A DNA stretch of 64,000 bases from Lycium barbarum (GCF_019175385.1 NC_083340.1:17620336-17684335); one strand, 5' to 3'. Positions 1-10,542 are shown, numbered from the stretch's first letter. A program made the numbers and translations. Notes: generated by a model from the sequence alone, not told the origin.

Positions 1-496
1 CCCCGTAATTTCCAAAAGCAGATGTAGGGTTCTGATGGATGATACAATCAGCTTCCTTGTCATTCTAGTGAAGTTTCTTCTCGAGATAATGTATTACCGA
101 ACTTAACACCCTGGTCATACATGATTGATGGAAGTACATGTAAATTTGGCTAAACTTAATTATGTATGGTTGAAGTGAAGTTAAATTTTTTTGCCCAGGA
201 ATAAAAATTCGTTCTTCAAATTTCAACAATTTAACATTAAAATCTACTCCAAATAAGCTCAAGTTTGAAACAAAAATTTCATATATCATAAATAACAAAC
301 CTCAATCATCAATTTGTCAAAATAACAATAAATCAAACAAGCTTATTTTGCAATAATGGTGATTTGACATTGTTTTCAAGACTCATTTAATTTAAATTCA
401 CTTTTTTATATTTGAAATCTAAGAGCCACTTCTTTAGAGCGTTATGTTTTTTAATTGCTATAAATTCTGGAAAAAAAAATACTACAGTACAACAAC

Positions 497-497
<1 letters not shown>
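1..497. other. AT-rich noncoding sequence
   Basis: No coding stretch, RNA fold or repeat structure that I can support. Short open frames here lack codon structure and any recognisable domain. Confidence 0.5.
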
Positions 498-527
<30 letters not shown>

Positions 528-535
528 AAGAAGAA
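498..535 (+). repeat. (GAA)n / (AAG)n microsatellite
   Basis: About a dozen uninterrupted AAG units. They give an artificial poly-Arg run in one frame, which is not a protein. Confidence 0.9.
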
Positions 536-1221
536 AAAATAAAAAAAAAGCGGAGAAGAAACATTTTTGTCGAAAATTATTTAATACTGGGTATCATGTA
601 TATATTGTTTAAAAGTAGGTATATTAGATGAGCGCAACCACATGTAGTGCCCGTGAAATTTTTACATTATTTTTGCTTAGAAAATATTGAAATTTATAGA
701 AAAACAAAAAAATATAACCGAACCTTTATAAAAAGAAAGAAAGACTGTCTACTTTTAATCGTAGTAATATTTTAGGACCTGTGATTAAATTACTCAAATT
801 TTTATATTAGTAAACAATATTTTTTACAACAAGATCTAAGAATACATTGCAAACACATGACAAACAACTTATTAACTTGAATAAGATCTTACTAATTTAA
901 ATATGGAAAAATTTCATAAATGCGCTATTAATGTCTATTTTTACAAAATATAGCATGATTTTTTCCCCAAAATATAGTAGCACTTTGGTTTCAAAATGTA
1001 GCAAAATACATACATCCGCGCGCGTACAATATCTCATCCTAACTGAAATCCATGAATACAATAACTTTTTCCAACTGAAACAGGTAACATATGCAATATT
1101 ATTTGCTAATTGGTGTGAATCACACTTGTAATAGGATATAAGGTTTGAAAATACAAATTTGTGTTGTATCCAAATTTGTATTGTATCAATACAGTGAAAA
1201 AAACTCAGATAGAAATATATA

Positions 1222-1968
1222 TCAATGGATGAGCTTTTTAGAGCTAGAAATGAATTTTTTTTAATAGAGAAAAAGTTGTTTTCTCTCTCGACTAAGAGAA
1301 GGAAGGAATGGAATATGAAGACGACCGTTTATAAAAAGGAAGAGAGAGAGAGAGAGAAAGAAACCCATTTTAGAATAGGTTTGGGATTTCGAGTTTAGTG
1401 TGAGAATATGTTGGTAATTTGACTTTTCGTGTTCACTATATTTAGGTTTATTTGGGTGCCTTTAATGAAATATATGCTCCTCTTGACTATTTTATCCATG
1501 GGCTATGGTTTAATGCTTTGCATTTGGGCCAATGAAAGATTTTGACATAATTGTATATCCTAGCATTATTTTGGCTAGTAAAATAAAATAAAATAAAATT
1601 AGAAAGCAATCAATTTATTACCAAAATAAAATTGTTTATACAAAGTGATGAGCTTTTTTACAGAGAAAGAGATTGTTTCCTCCCTCTGCAGGAGAAGGAA
1701 TGAAAGAGAAGACGCAATTTATGATTAGGGAGAGGAAAAGAAACCCTACTTTTTTGGATAGGTTTAGGATTTCCAGATTTGTTTATGGGTATTTTTGGTA
1801 TTTTGATTTTTCTGCTTATCATATTTGAGGTTTATTTGGGTTATCTTTTAGGAAGTGCATGCAGCTTTTGATTGTTTTGCCCTTGGGCTATGCTCTACAG
1901 ATTTGCTTTGGGCAAATGAAAACTTTTTGACATCTTTACTACAATGACACTATTTTGGCAAGTTAAAA
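1222..1968 (+). repeat. Diverged tandem duplication, ~370-bp unit
   Basis: Two head-to-tail copies (about 1222-1595 and 1645-1968) share an ordered series of blocks: 'gatgagcttttta', a purine-rich 'agagaagaaaccc' stretch, 'ggtttatttggg', 'cttgggctatg/catgggctatg', 'tttgggc.aatgaaa' and 'ttttggc.agt'. They are clearly related but carry many substitutions and indels, so the duplication is old. No coding capacity is seen. Confidence 0.65.
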
Positions 1969-2835
1969 AATAAAAGTAACTTATATGTTCTGATTTGTAC
2001 TAATTTTATTGAAAATATGAGCATCTTATAAATTAGTGGGTGATTTTTTTTATTTTTTATTTTCTTTAGCTAAAAAAAATTTATAACGGTTTCAGCCTTC
2101 ATTTCTAAATTACAGTTACTTATGTCATTAAGTTTCATAATAGAGATTGCGCTATTTGAAATCACAAATAAATGACAGGTGCGACAGTATAGATAAGGTT
2201 ATATTTATATCATTGCCTTCCAATATAACAATTATGGTACTCTAGATCACAAGTAAAATACAAGAATAGTAGTATAAATGATTTTAAAAAATTGTTATTA
2301 CACGTGTAAAACGAACTTTAGATGACTTGCTTAAAGTGACATGATACACACATGTTCTGACATAATAGTTAAAGAAACTATATTATGTAAGGTCTTTTTG
2401 GCCGAGATAACTTAAGGGAAGGCTAGCAAAACCTTTGTTTTAGGCTCCCAAAATTGTAGGGCCCAAAAATATTTCATAGTGAATTGAAGTTTTGTTTTTG
2501 CTTAGTTATTGAAGTTTATTAGAAAAAAAATATAAACATAAAGAAATATTGCCTACTTTTAACGGTAGCAACAGTTTAGGACTTATAATTAAGTAAAATT
2601 TACTTGGCATAGCTTACATTGCCTACTTTTCAGCTGTTTGATTTTGTGTGTTGGAGTCATAGTTTTTCTGTGGGTTTTGAAGGTTTTTCTGTGCATTTTG
2701 TTCATTCCATTTGTTTAAGAAGGTAACTTTTGCTTTAGCCTTTTATTATTGTCAAAATATTTAGTGGATGGTATTGTTGTTATTCTGTGAAAAATTAGGA
2801 TTTTTTAAAACGATTGACATTATTAAATACTAGAT
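1969..2835. other. AT-rich noncoding sequence upstream of the MULE
   Basis: A block near 2480-2640 ('gcctacttttaacggtagcaa') resembles one near 650-800 ('gtctacttttaatcgtagtaa'), so a dispersed repeat is present. The left terminus of the MULE should lie here, but I could not identify it. Confidence 0.4.
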
Positions 2836-5800
2836 ATGTCAGATATTATTGGGGTCCATTTTCACCATGGTGGTAACTTTACAATGGGCCCTAACCCCAT
2901 ATATGTTGATGAGAAGGATGTTGTAATTGCTGATATTGATAAAGACCATTTCTCTTTATTCGATCTACTGTTTTATACAAAAAAAATTGGATATAATTTA
3001 GTGGGTGGTTTCCTTTACTTTGACTTAATAAGTAAAACTTTCGTCCAAGTGATGACTGATGGAGAATTGTTAAATATTGTGAGTGGTTTGAAAGTTGGTG
3101 ATGTGTTACATTTTTATATTTCACATGTGTGTGAAAACCTGAGGTGGTGGAAGATGGGGGCCCTACTGGACTTATTTGTGGATTAGAGGTAAATGATGCA
3201 TCTAGGGCAACAATTGATAGTGATATAAATATTGGGGCTGGAGAAAACATAGAAAACCCTAAAGAAAGAGAAGAGGTTGAAGAGAGAGGGTCTGTAAATG
3301 TTTCTACTGTTGAAGAGAGAGGGTCTGTAAATGTTCCTAATGTTGAAGAGAGAGGGTCAACTGTTGAAGTTGAAGAGGAATTGAATGATGAACAAACTGA
3401 TGATGGAGACTCATTTTTGGCTAGTAGTGAGTCAGATTTGGATAAAATACCAGATGAAGATGATAGTGAAGCTGATGAAGAGTTAAGAATTTCCGAGCTT
3501 TTGAAATAATAGCTGTGGTTTCTTTAAGGAATGAAAGGAGAAGTAAACTGAAGAAGCAAATACCAAGGAGAAAGGAACCTGCTGTCACTGCTGATATTCC
3601 CCTATGTGAGGAAAAAATAGATAGAGGCTTTGAAGATATTGGAAAGAACAAGGCCTCCAAATACAATGGATGCTTAGCAGGGGATGAGCAGTATATTGAT
3701 AGTTCTGCTGAAGAGTATAGTGAAGATTCAGATGATGAGCTGGATGTGGATGCTGAACCTGGTGTTGACTTGCCAAGTAGAAGGAAGAGCAACAAATTAA
3801 GGTATGATCCGGATTGTGTGATTAGTATTTTTGAGCTAGGCATGGTATTTGAGAATGCTGAAGTATTTAGAAAGGCAGTAGCTAATTATGTTGTTGAATA
3901 CCATGTTCAATTGAAACTTAAACCAAATGAGCAGAAGAAAGTGAGGTGTAGGTGTAAGTCCAAGATTTGTAATTGGAGGTTGTATGCTAGTGTTGATAAA
4001 AAATCAGGGGATTTTATGGTGAAAACTTACCATCCAATTCACAAGTGCACTCCACTTAACAAGAATAAGATGTGCAATGCTAAGTTCATATCCAACAGAT
4101 TTAGGGATAGGATCACTTCTCAACCTACTATTAGAATTTGGAAAATTCAGGACTTGGTTAGAGACTAGTTAGGATTGTATGTTGGTAGAACTATATGTCA
4201 TAGGGCAAAACAAATAGTGCTTAATAAGTTTATGGGGGATTGGAGGGAGGAGTTTGCAAGACTTTGTGATTATGCAGAACAAACATTTTGAGTAATCCTG
4301 GTAACACTTGCATAGTGAAAACAGACAGAGAAAGTCAGCCTGGAGTGAACTTGTTTAAGTATTTTTATGTTTGTTTTGATGCAATGAAAAGGGGCTGGTT
4401 GGAGGGATGCAGGAAAATTATTGGGTTTGCTGGTTGCTTCCTAAAAGGTGCATGTAAGGGTGAACTTCTGGTGGCTGTAGGAAAAAATGAGAATCGGCAG
4501 ATGTTTCCCATTGCTCGGGTTGTCATTGACAATGAGTCAAAAGAGTCATGGACATGGTTTATTCAGAACTTAATCAATGATTTGGGGTTGGGAATTGGAG
4601 ATGGAATTACAGTAATGTCAGACATGCAAAAGGTAATTTTATTAACTTTTTTGCATTGTTAACCTTGTTTTTTTTGGCATATATACTAACTGTACTTGTT
4701 GTGTGGTATTATAGGGATTGTTGAGCACACTTCTAGATCTTTTGCTGGGCATAGGAATTGTGCTAGACACATATGGGCTAATTGGCAGAAAGATTGGAAA
4801 TGTGAAGAAAGAAGAAAACAATTCTGGAGGGTCTCTAAAGCATCATTTGAGGTAAAGTTGAGAGAAGAACTTGCAAATTTAGATAAACTTGGAAAAGACA
4901 TCTGTGAAGATTTATTGCAATTCAACAAAGAGCACTGGTGTAGAGCCTATTTTAAGGAACACTCTAAGTGTGATGTAGTTGAAAACAATATGTGTGAGAC
5001 CTTTAATTCCTGGATATTAGAAGCTGGGCATAAGTCTATAATTACCATGCTAGAAGAGATTAGGCATAAAGTAATGACTAGGCATGTTGAAATGAGAAGA
5101 TTTGTTGAGACATGGATTACTGATATTTCATCTGTGGCAAGGGTGATGTTCAAAGAAAACAAGAAGTTGTCTAACAAATGTGAAGTGTTGTGGAATGGGC
5201 TAGAAGGGTTTGAGATCAAGGAATATGAATACAGGTTCATTGTACACTTGTGGAACAAAACATGCACTTGTAGGCTGTGGCAGTTAAGAGGAATCCCCTG
5301 CCAACATGCAATATGTGCATTCTACCATCTAGGGGATGAACCATATAATCATGTGGAACATTGGTATAGAAAAGAGACATTTATGAAGGCATATTCATAC
5401 TTTCTTGACCCACTGCCCAACATGAAAATGTGGCCTAAGACTAATAACATGAAGATTGAACCTCCAACACCAAAAGCAATGCCTGGCAGACCAAAGAAAA
5501 AAAGAAGAAAGGATAAAGATGAACCAAAAAAGAAGTATGACAAGCTGTCCAAGAAAGGTGTGCAGATGACATGTTCAACATGTCACCAACTAGGCCATAA
5601 CAAAAAGTCTTGTCCAGTAACAAAGGTATGCGTTTATTTGTTGATTTATTTTAGTTTTAACACCTTATTATTAAGAACTGCTCCTAACATTTGATTTTAC
5701 TTCTAGGGTGGAAGTGGTAGAGGAAGTGGTCAATCAAGCTCTGCACAGAAAAGGCCTATAGGAAGTGGTGAATAAAGCTCTGCACAGAAAAGGCCTACAG

Positions 5801-6226
5801 GAAGTGGTGAATCAGTTGGGTTGAAAAGGGGTAGAGGAAGTGGTCAATCAAGTTCTGCACAGAAAAGGCCTAAAAATGCAGGCCTTGGATGCTACATAAA
5901 CCCAACAACTGGAAGAACTGTCATTAATGTAAGGATTCAATGTTTACAATCTAGCATTTACCACTTTGTTAAGTTAATCTAATTTATTTTTGTGTCAATT
6001 GCAGCCTGGTAGTTCAAGTGAGAGAGTTGTGAGGCACGAGACTATGAGGGACACCAGTGCAGTCAACATTGATATTGGATTTAAACCTCCTGGTCTGAAG
6101 TTCAAAGGTAAAAGTGCTGTCACAACCACACAGCTACAGCAGCAGTCTAGAAACAGGAGAAATATAACCACCAACAAGCCTTCTACCCAACCAGAAGCAA
6201 AAAAGAAGCCAATTTGGAAATCCTGA
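2836..6226 (+). pseudogene. MULE (MuDR-type) transposase, frameshifted, catalytic Asp lost
   Basis: Family role: DDE transposase of the Mutator superfamily, acting in the nucleus on MULE ends. Domain order is intact. An N-terminal domain (2836-3140) is followed by an acidic spacer with three 'VEERGS' repeats (3275-3360). The MuDR DNA-binding domain with CRCKSKICNWRLYAS lies at ~3815-4055, and the MULE catalytic domain at ~4288-5130. A SWIM finger (CTCR...GIPCQHAIC, 5260-5330) and a CCHC knuckle (CSTCHQLGHNKKSC, 5569-5612) follow, then a low-complexity tail ending at 6226. Likely introns with GT/AG ends are 4633-4714, 5626-5706 and 5929-6004. Breaks: a frameshift near 3140, a stop at ~3507, a stop at ~4166, a frameshift near 4270, a 1-nt frame change at the 4714 junction, and a stop in a tail repeat (~5773). 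The usual 'LDGCFLKG' reads 'FAGCFLKG', so the first catalytic Asp is Ala. The second Asp (VMSDMQK) is kept. Very likely inactive. Confidence 0.9.
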
Positions 6227-6417
6227 ATGTTTGTTCAAACAATTTAGTTATGAATGTATTGTGAAACAATTTGGCAGTTTTAGCCAAGTATTTTTATGTG
6301 TTTTATGTCCTTTGCATGAAACTGTTATTTTGCATGTAACTGTTATTTTGATGGCTAGCCGAGTACTTCTATTAAATGTAACTATTTTTTTGATTAGTTA
6401 AATGGTAGTTGGATGGG

Positions 6418-6590
6418 GGTTGAATGAATTAATTGAATGGTTAAATGAAGATTAATTGAATGGTTGAATGAATTAATTGGAGTAATTGAATGATTGAATG
6501 GTTCAATGAATGCTGGAGTAATTGAATGGTTGAATGAGTTAGTTGGAGTAATGGAATGGTTGAATCAGTTGGAGTAATTGAATGATGTAT
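6418..6590 (+). repeat. Minisatellite of TTGAATGR-type units
   Basis: Imperfect tandem copies of 'gaatggttgaatgaattaa', 'ttggagtaattgaatg' and similar units fill about 170 bp between the transposase gene and the B3-domain gene. The unit length is irregular. Confidence 0.75.
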
Positions 6591-6596
6591 TATCCC

Positions 6597-6604
6597 TATA
6601 TAAA
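6597..6604 (+). promoter_or_regulatory. TATA box upstream of the B3-domain gene
   Basis: TATATAAA lies 73 bp before the ATG at 6677, inside a TA-plus-C-rich stretch typical of plant core promoters. It suggests the small B3 gene had its own promoter. Confidence 0.45.
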
Positions 6605-6676
6605 TTACCTCCCTAGTCTTCCATTTTACTATCCAACAAGCACACAAACGAATTCACTCATAGTCTCTCAAACAAA

Positions 6677-7073
6677 ATGCCACATATCCAACATTACACT
6701 ATTGGTTGGTTTGAGAAAACATTGACCAAATCCTATATACAAAACGATGATTTCGTAAGTCCTTTTTTTTAGCTTTTGTTTACCATTGTTTTGTTATTGC
6801 TTTTAATACTACTTGTTTGTGTAGATTCTTCCAACTATGGATGTTCTTCCACAAGTTGACAAAGAACCCGTTGTTTTATACGACACAACCACTTTCAAAA
6901 TGAAATACAAGATCAGTCGAAAGACGCGCCTCAACAATGGATGGAAAGAGTTTGTTGATGCAAAAGGTCTAAGGTAAGGGGATGAGTTGCGTTTTCAAGT
7001 TTGTTATCTAGAGGATCGCCTCTACTTCATTGTTACTAAAGTGGAGGAGCCGAAGATCATAGATGTTGATTAG
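6677..7073 (+). pseudogene. Short B3 DNA-binding-domain protein, interrupted by a stop
   Basis: Two exons (6677-6754 and 6825-7073) are joined across a GT...AG intron. The deduced ~109-residue protein has the plant B3 pattern: 'WFEKTLTKSYI', then 'LPTMDVLP', then 'KMKYKISRKTRLNNGWKEF', then 'GDELRFQV' and 'LYFIV'. B3 domains bind DNA in plant transcription factors. The length equals one isolated domain with no other module. A TAA at 6975-6977 interrupts it exactly where a residue before 'GDEL' is expected, and the frame stays open on both sides. The sequence there (AAGGTAAGG) also matches a splice donor, but no sensible acceptor follows, so a nonsense mutation is more likely. It sits just behind a MULE transposase gene. 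The domain call is good; function is unlikely. Confidence 0.75.
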
Positions 7074-7389
7074 GTCATCTCTTTCTATTTATGAAAAATG
7101 AAGTTTATTTTGTTTTGTTTTCGTTTACTTAATGACGTATGGTTTTGATTTATGTTAGTATCCAAATATATATTCATTCGATTCATAAAAGTGTGGCCAT
7201 ATACAATTACACAAAATCACAAAATTTGGCCAACTTTGTGAGTCCCTAAAACAGTCCCTTAAACTGTCCATAATTAATAAAATTACTAATATAATTACTA
7301 AAACTAAAACTATAATTACTAAAACTAATTATAATTACTGCAATTTATCCTACTATAATTACTAAAACTAAACATCAACGAGTACAATT

Positions 7390-7775
7390 CTAAAACTGGA
7401 ACCAAATTGTAAACAACAACACTACACCAAACACCAACTTCTTCCGAGTTCGTCTTGCATGAGCCTTTTCTTCCTCAAAAGCTTTAACCCTCTTCAACAA
7501 CCCATAAATGACTTTATTTGCTTGCTCGGGATGCCTTGGTTCGTACCAATTGAAGTAATTACATCCACCTCTAGCCTTCAAAGAATAAAAAGAAAAAGCT
7601 TTATGAATCAATTACGAGGAAGAATTAAGTAATGAAATAACCCATAACAAGTATACGCTTACCTCATCAATTGGGCACGAAAAAAACTCCTTCCGGGATT
7701 ATTTGGACTCCATGAAATTTTCAATTCGCAAATACGCCCACATCAGCAAAATTCGATTCTTGAAGTGTTAGCCAT
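7390..7775 (-). pseudogene. GRF-type zinc-finger protein, broken
   Basis: Minus strand, ATG at 7775. Exon 1 is 7663-7775, the intron 7576-7662 is bounded by GT (gtaagc) and AG, and exon 2 is 7390-7575. Exon 1 reads 'FC*CGR' and then 'SWSPNNPGRSFF'. Exon 2 continues 'ARGGCNYFNWYEP', followed by a charged helix (RVKAFEEEKAHARR) and a hydrophobic C-terminus (FGVVLLFTIWF) that could be a membrane segment. This is the layout of small plant GRF zinc-finger proteins (C-x-C-G ... NPGR.F..CP ... GGC..F.W). Damage: TGA replaces Trp within the CxCG motif, and one T is missing in a T-run, which shifts 'FFSCPIDE' out of frame. The family is a nucleic-acid-binding zinc finger of unknown exact role in plants and is common near transposons. 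Confidence 0.75.
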
Positions 7776-8700
7776 TGTTGAAGCAAGATTAAAAGCAAAC
7801 AAGAGAGATAGATTATAAAAAAAATTGGAGCAACAATTACTTTGACTGAAAATTAAAAAAAATTGGAGCAGCAATGGTTTTAGAGTATTTAGGGTTTAAT
7901 ATTATGAATTGGGAAGAAGATGGTATATTTAAAAGTGGGTGGGGCAAATATATACGTTGCTGGGTCCATTTGACCGTTATTTTTGTCCAGCTCGGACTGT
8001 TTAATGAGCCTCACGCGTGAAAATTTCGTCCTCTGCACGCGTTGTGCCAAGCTGGACCGACGAGTCAAAGTGGCACAATAAAGGCTGTCTTGAAGGGTTC
8101 ATATGGTACGCGGCTCGGTTGAGGGGTCCAAGTGGAAAATATGGACAAATTTGAGGGTCTATCTATGACTTTGGCCAATTATATTTAGTAGCTAAAATAT
8201 AACATGTTTACTTCCTACAACTATCATTTTTTTACCACTCACGTGATAACTTCCCACACCCCTAAATTCAAGCAAAAAAAAAGGTCCCTCTCTCCTATCC
8301 CCCCCTAAATACACGCCATTATGCCCAATATCCCTTAATTTCCTCCAATTTTAAATCATTTTTACAATAGTTCAACTTCTTTATTTATAATTAACTACTC
8401 ATTAATTTCACTCATAATTCAAATCTCATTTCCAAAAAAGGTAAGATTCTATATTGATTTTTACATTTCACCATGTATTTAACTTATATTTATATTTTCG
8501 TTTTTTTTTTCCGTTTGAATCAGCAATGCAACTCTAAATAATTAGTTATCATTGTTGTTCTTGGTTGTTTTTTGTTAGATTCAAGTGAAATGGCTAAAAA
8601 AGCTTCTAATCCGATGAGGACTAGAGGTATAGAACCCGAATTTTCAATTCCTAATGTTTTGGATTGATATTTTAATAGTTGTTTTTCATATATATTTTGG
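7776..8700. other. Noncoding, possible MULE right end
   Basis: No gene is recognised. GC content rises at 7960-8170 ('tcacgcgtg', 'tgcacgcgtt', 'acgcggctcgg'), unlike the surroundings, as in the terminal regions of some MULEs. Confidence 0.35.
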
Positions 8701-9020
8701 CTATATTTTTAATTGTATTTTGATTATTATGCTCAATATTACTTATTCTGGTTTTTGTTGACTATATTTCAGATATATTTTGACTATATTTAGAAAAATT
8801 TCAGAAAAAAAGGAAAAAAGTTGCAGCCAAAACGTTGTTACCTCAATTATGACTATATTTTTGCTATATTTTAATTGTATTTTTGATTATTATGTTCAAT
8901 ATTACTTATTCTGGCTTATGTTGACTATATTTTAGATATATTTTTCATATATTTTTCAAAATTTCAAAAAAATAAAAAAAATAAAAAAGTTGCAGTGAAA
9001 ACGTTGTTACCTCAATTATG
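8701..9020 (+). repeat. Tandem duplication, ~160-bp unit
   Basis: Two copies (8701-8850 and 8868-9020) share 'caatattacttattctggy', 'gttgactatattt', an A-rich run, and 'aaaacgttgttacctcaat'. The second copy has lengthened A-tracts. Confidence 0.75.
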
Positions 9021-9463
9021 AACTCAACTTGAATTCGATATTTCAACAGATGAAAATATTTGCGTACTTTTTGAATTCAAATTTTTAAGTTAAAAATATA
9101 AATGTACTTTTTGAATTCATTTTTTTTTGAATTTGTTAGCTGTTTGAATGAGATATGAGATCAGATATAGAATGGGAGGATATTTACGTGAATCAGGGAA
9201 CATTAAAAACTGATTTTAATTTAAATTGGAATAGATTTTGTTTCCATAAATATAACACTTTCAGTTTTCTCAGCGTGTGTATTTTCGTTATATTTATCCT
9301 ATATTTAAGTCGACGCATCTACTAGCTAAATATAGGTCCTCTTGTTACGAATTGTAAATGTTGTACATGTAGTTATAAGTTGTTAGAAGGAGTTAAAAGA
9401 TTGTTGTTTGTGAAAATTTTACAAAAATTAAAGACGTGCAAATATTCCCATTCTAGTGTATCA

Positions 9464-9572
9464 GCCCAAATCCAATAATCTTACAATTAGGCCCATTGGA
9501 TCACTAGAAAGTAGAAACAAAACTCTATATAAATCTCCGTCTTCCCCTTCTACATTCATCATTCTAGGGTTT
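9464..9572 (+). promoter_or_regulatory. Promoter of the snoRNA cluster (site II, TATA, telo-box)
   Basis: Two site II-type motifs (GCCCA at 9464-9468 and GGCCCA at 9490-9495) are followed by TATATAAA (9526-9533) and a telo-box TAGGGTTT (9565-9572). This combination is known from plant snoRNA and ribosomal-protein genes, where it couples transcription to ribosome demand. The order and spacing put the start site near 9560, about 120 nt before the first RNA. Confidence 0.7.
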
Positions 9573-9677
9573 CCATCCTCAGTCCCCTTCCCAAATCTAA
9601 AAAACTTCTCCTCTCCCCACACAAATCAATGACTCCCCATCTCCCCAATAGTTTTTTCTTTTCATGCAATACAGTAA

Positions 9678-9803
9678 ACTGCACCCGTATAAAGGTTATG
9701 CTAAAAAATATTGAAATAGCTTAGCCTTGAGCGTTTGTGCAAAGAGAAAATACTGATTTTTAATCAGTGGCGGCCAGACAACCGTTGAGATGAATCCACA
9801 GAT
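9678..9803 (+). ncRNA. Box H/ACA snoRNA (putative pseudouridylation guide)
   Basis: The RNA folds into two hairpins with an H box between them and an ACA box at the end. Hairpin 1 has a basal stem TGCAC (9680-9684) with GTGCA (9737-9741). Its upper stem AGGTTATGCTA pairs with TAGCTTAGCCT with one mismatch, and the internal loops 'CCGTATAA' and 'TGAGCGTTT' form the guide pocket. The H box AGAGAA is at 9743-9748. Hairpin 2 has basal GATT/AATC and upper GGCGG/CCGTT. ACA is at 9798-9800, three nucleotides before the expected 3' end. The 126-nt length is normal for plants. It lies just downstream of a snoRNA-type promoter. I did not identify the target uridine. Confidence 0.75.
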
Positions 9804-9886
9804 AAGTTCCCTTTTATGGTACTTGTCTACTAAATTCATCTCACATTTCTCTCTTCTTTTTTAACTATGTTTAATTTATTATGTAT

Positions 9887-10081
9887 TGTGATGGTTCACT
9901 TTTTAATTGGGGCGAGTTTTTATGCTATACTTGCATGACCCATTTGTATAAAATCATCACAAAAACAAGCCCTTTTTGTTGATTTTTTTTTTAATCCGAA
10001 GAGGGTGTTTTCATATCCTATTGCCTTGTTGAGCAGAGTCTCTGCAATTATATCTTGGGATTGGCCATGAGAAATATATTC
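9887..10081 (+). ncRNA. H/ACA-like RNA, copy 1 (three hairpins)
   Basis: This is a paralogue of 10543-10761. Hairpin 1 basal stem is TGTGATGGTT (9887-9896) with AATCATCACA (9952-9961), with an upper stem around CGAGT/ACTTG. An H-box-like AAAACA follows at 9962-9967. Hairpin 2 basal stem is CCCTTTTTG (9970-9978) with CGAAGAGGG (9997-10005), but its apical part is reduced to a T-run. Hairpin 3 basal stem is TTTTCAT (10008-10014) with ATGAGAA (10067-10073), capped by GCAGA/TCTGC. The terminal box reads ATA (10076-10078) where copy 2 has ACA. Base changes between the copies keep pairing, partly as G-U pairs. The ATA box and lost apical stem suggest a weaker or decaying copy. Confidence 0.6.
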
Positions 10082-10116
10082 CAATAGTTTCTATCATAAA
10101 ATTTGTAATTATTTAT

Positions 10117-10208
10117 TGGCCTGTGATGAAATCTATTTAAAAAGAACACCATCTTTCGGGACTGAATGGCCCATAGGCCTTGCTGTTAATTCTGCAATTC
10201 TGAGGCCA
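10117..10208 (+). ncRNA. snoR39BY: Box C/D snoRNA guiding 25S and 5.8S rRNA 2'-O-methylation (snoR39BY-like)
   Basis: The terminal stem TGGCC (10117-10121) pairs with GGCCA (10204-10208). Box C GTGATGA is at 10123-10129, box D' CTGA at 10162-10165 and box D CTGA at 10200-10203. The D' guide (10147-10160, CACCATCTTTCGGG) is a 14-nt exact antisense to the conserved 25S rRNA segment CCCGAAAGATGGTG. The rule of the fifth base from the box points to the G of CCCGAAAG, the site known as Gm805 in yeast. The D guide (10189-10199, ATTCTGCAATT) is an 11-nt exact antisense to plant 5.8S AATTGCAGAAT and points to the G that is methylated as Gm79 in Arabidopsis. From memory, this pair of targets is that of plant snoR39BY. 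A clear C' box is not visible. Confidence 0.9.
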
Positions 10209-10542
10209 TTTTATAATTGCTTAAATAGCTTTAATTCTGCAGGTGCTTTATGGTTTTTAATATTAGGATTATAGGATTTTTGACTTGCAGTTTAGGATCT
10301 TATAAAAAATTATAATCTTTGGAGTTTAAAGGGGTGTTGTGCTTATGGACGGTCAAGTGCTGTTTAGATAATTTATCAACAGTACTTAACAATAAACCTA
10401 AGCTATATTTATTTAGCCACCGTGTCTTTCAAGTCTTTTCTTGAATTTAACAAGTGAAGACTATCCTATTGTGGCTTATATACTCAGAATTTAATTTAAT
10501 CAGTATTTGGGTTTTGTATTGTTTGGTTATTATTATTTTTAA
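10209..10542 (+). other. Spacer in the snoRNA unit with one strong hairpin
   Basis: The hairpin at 10355-10387 pairs AAGT/ACTT, CTGTT/AACAG and GATAA/TTATC almost perfectly, and is followed by an H-box-like ACAATA. A second hairpin (AGTCTT/AAGACT with CTTG/CAAG) lies near 10430-10465. A further H/ACA RNA is possible, but I could not complete a full fold with an ACA end. Confidence 0.3.

Larger units (their letters stand above)
2836..8190 (+). mobile_element. Decayed Mutator-like element (MULE) region with B3 and GRF cargo
   Basis: This interval groups a broken MULE transposase gene (2836-6226), a minisatellite, a B3-domain gene (6677-7073) and a minus-strand GRF zinc-finger gene (7390-7775). 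MULEs in plants often carry extra open reading frames or captured fragments, and the three genes are packed within 5 kb of otherwise gene-free DNA. A GC-richer patch at about 7960-8185, ending 'gactttggccaatta', could contain the right end. Neither terminal inverted repeat nor a 9-bp target duplication could be fixed by eye, so the limits given are only those of the genes and that patch. Whether B3 and GRF belong to the element is inference. Confidence 0.5.
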
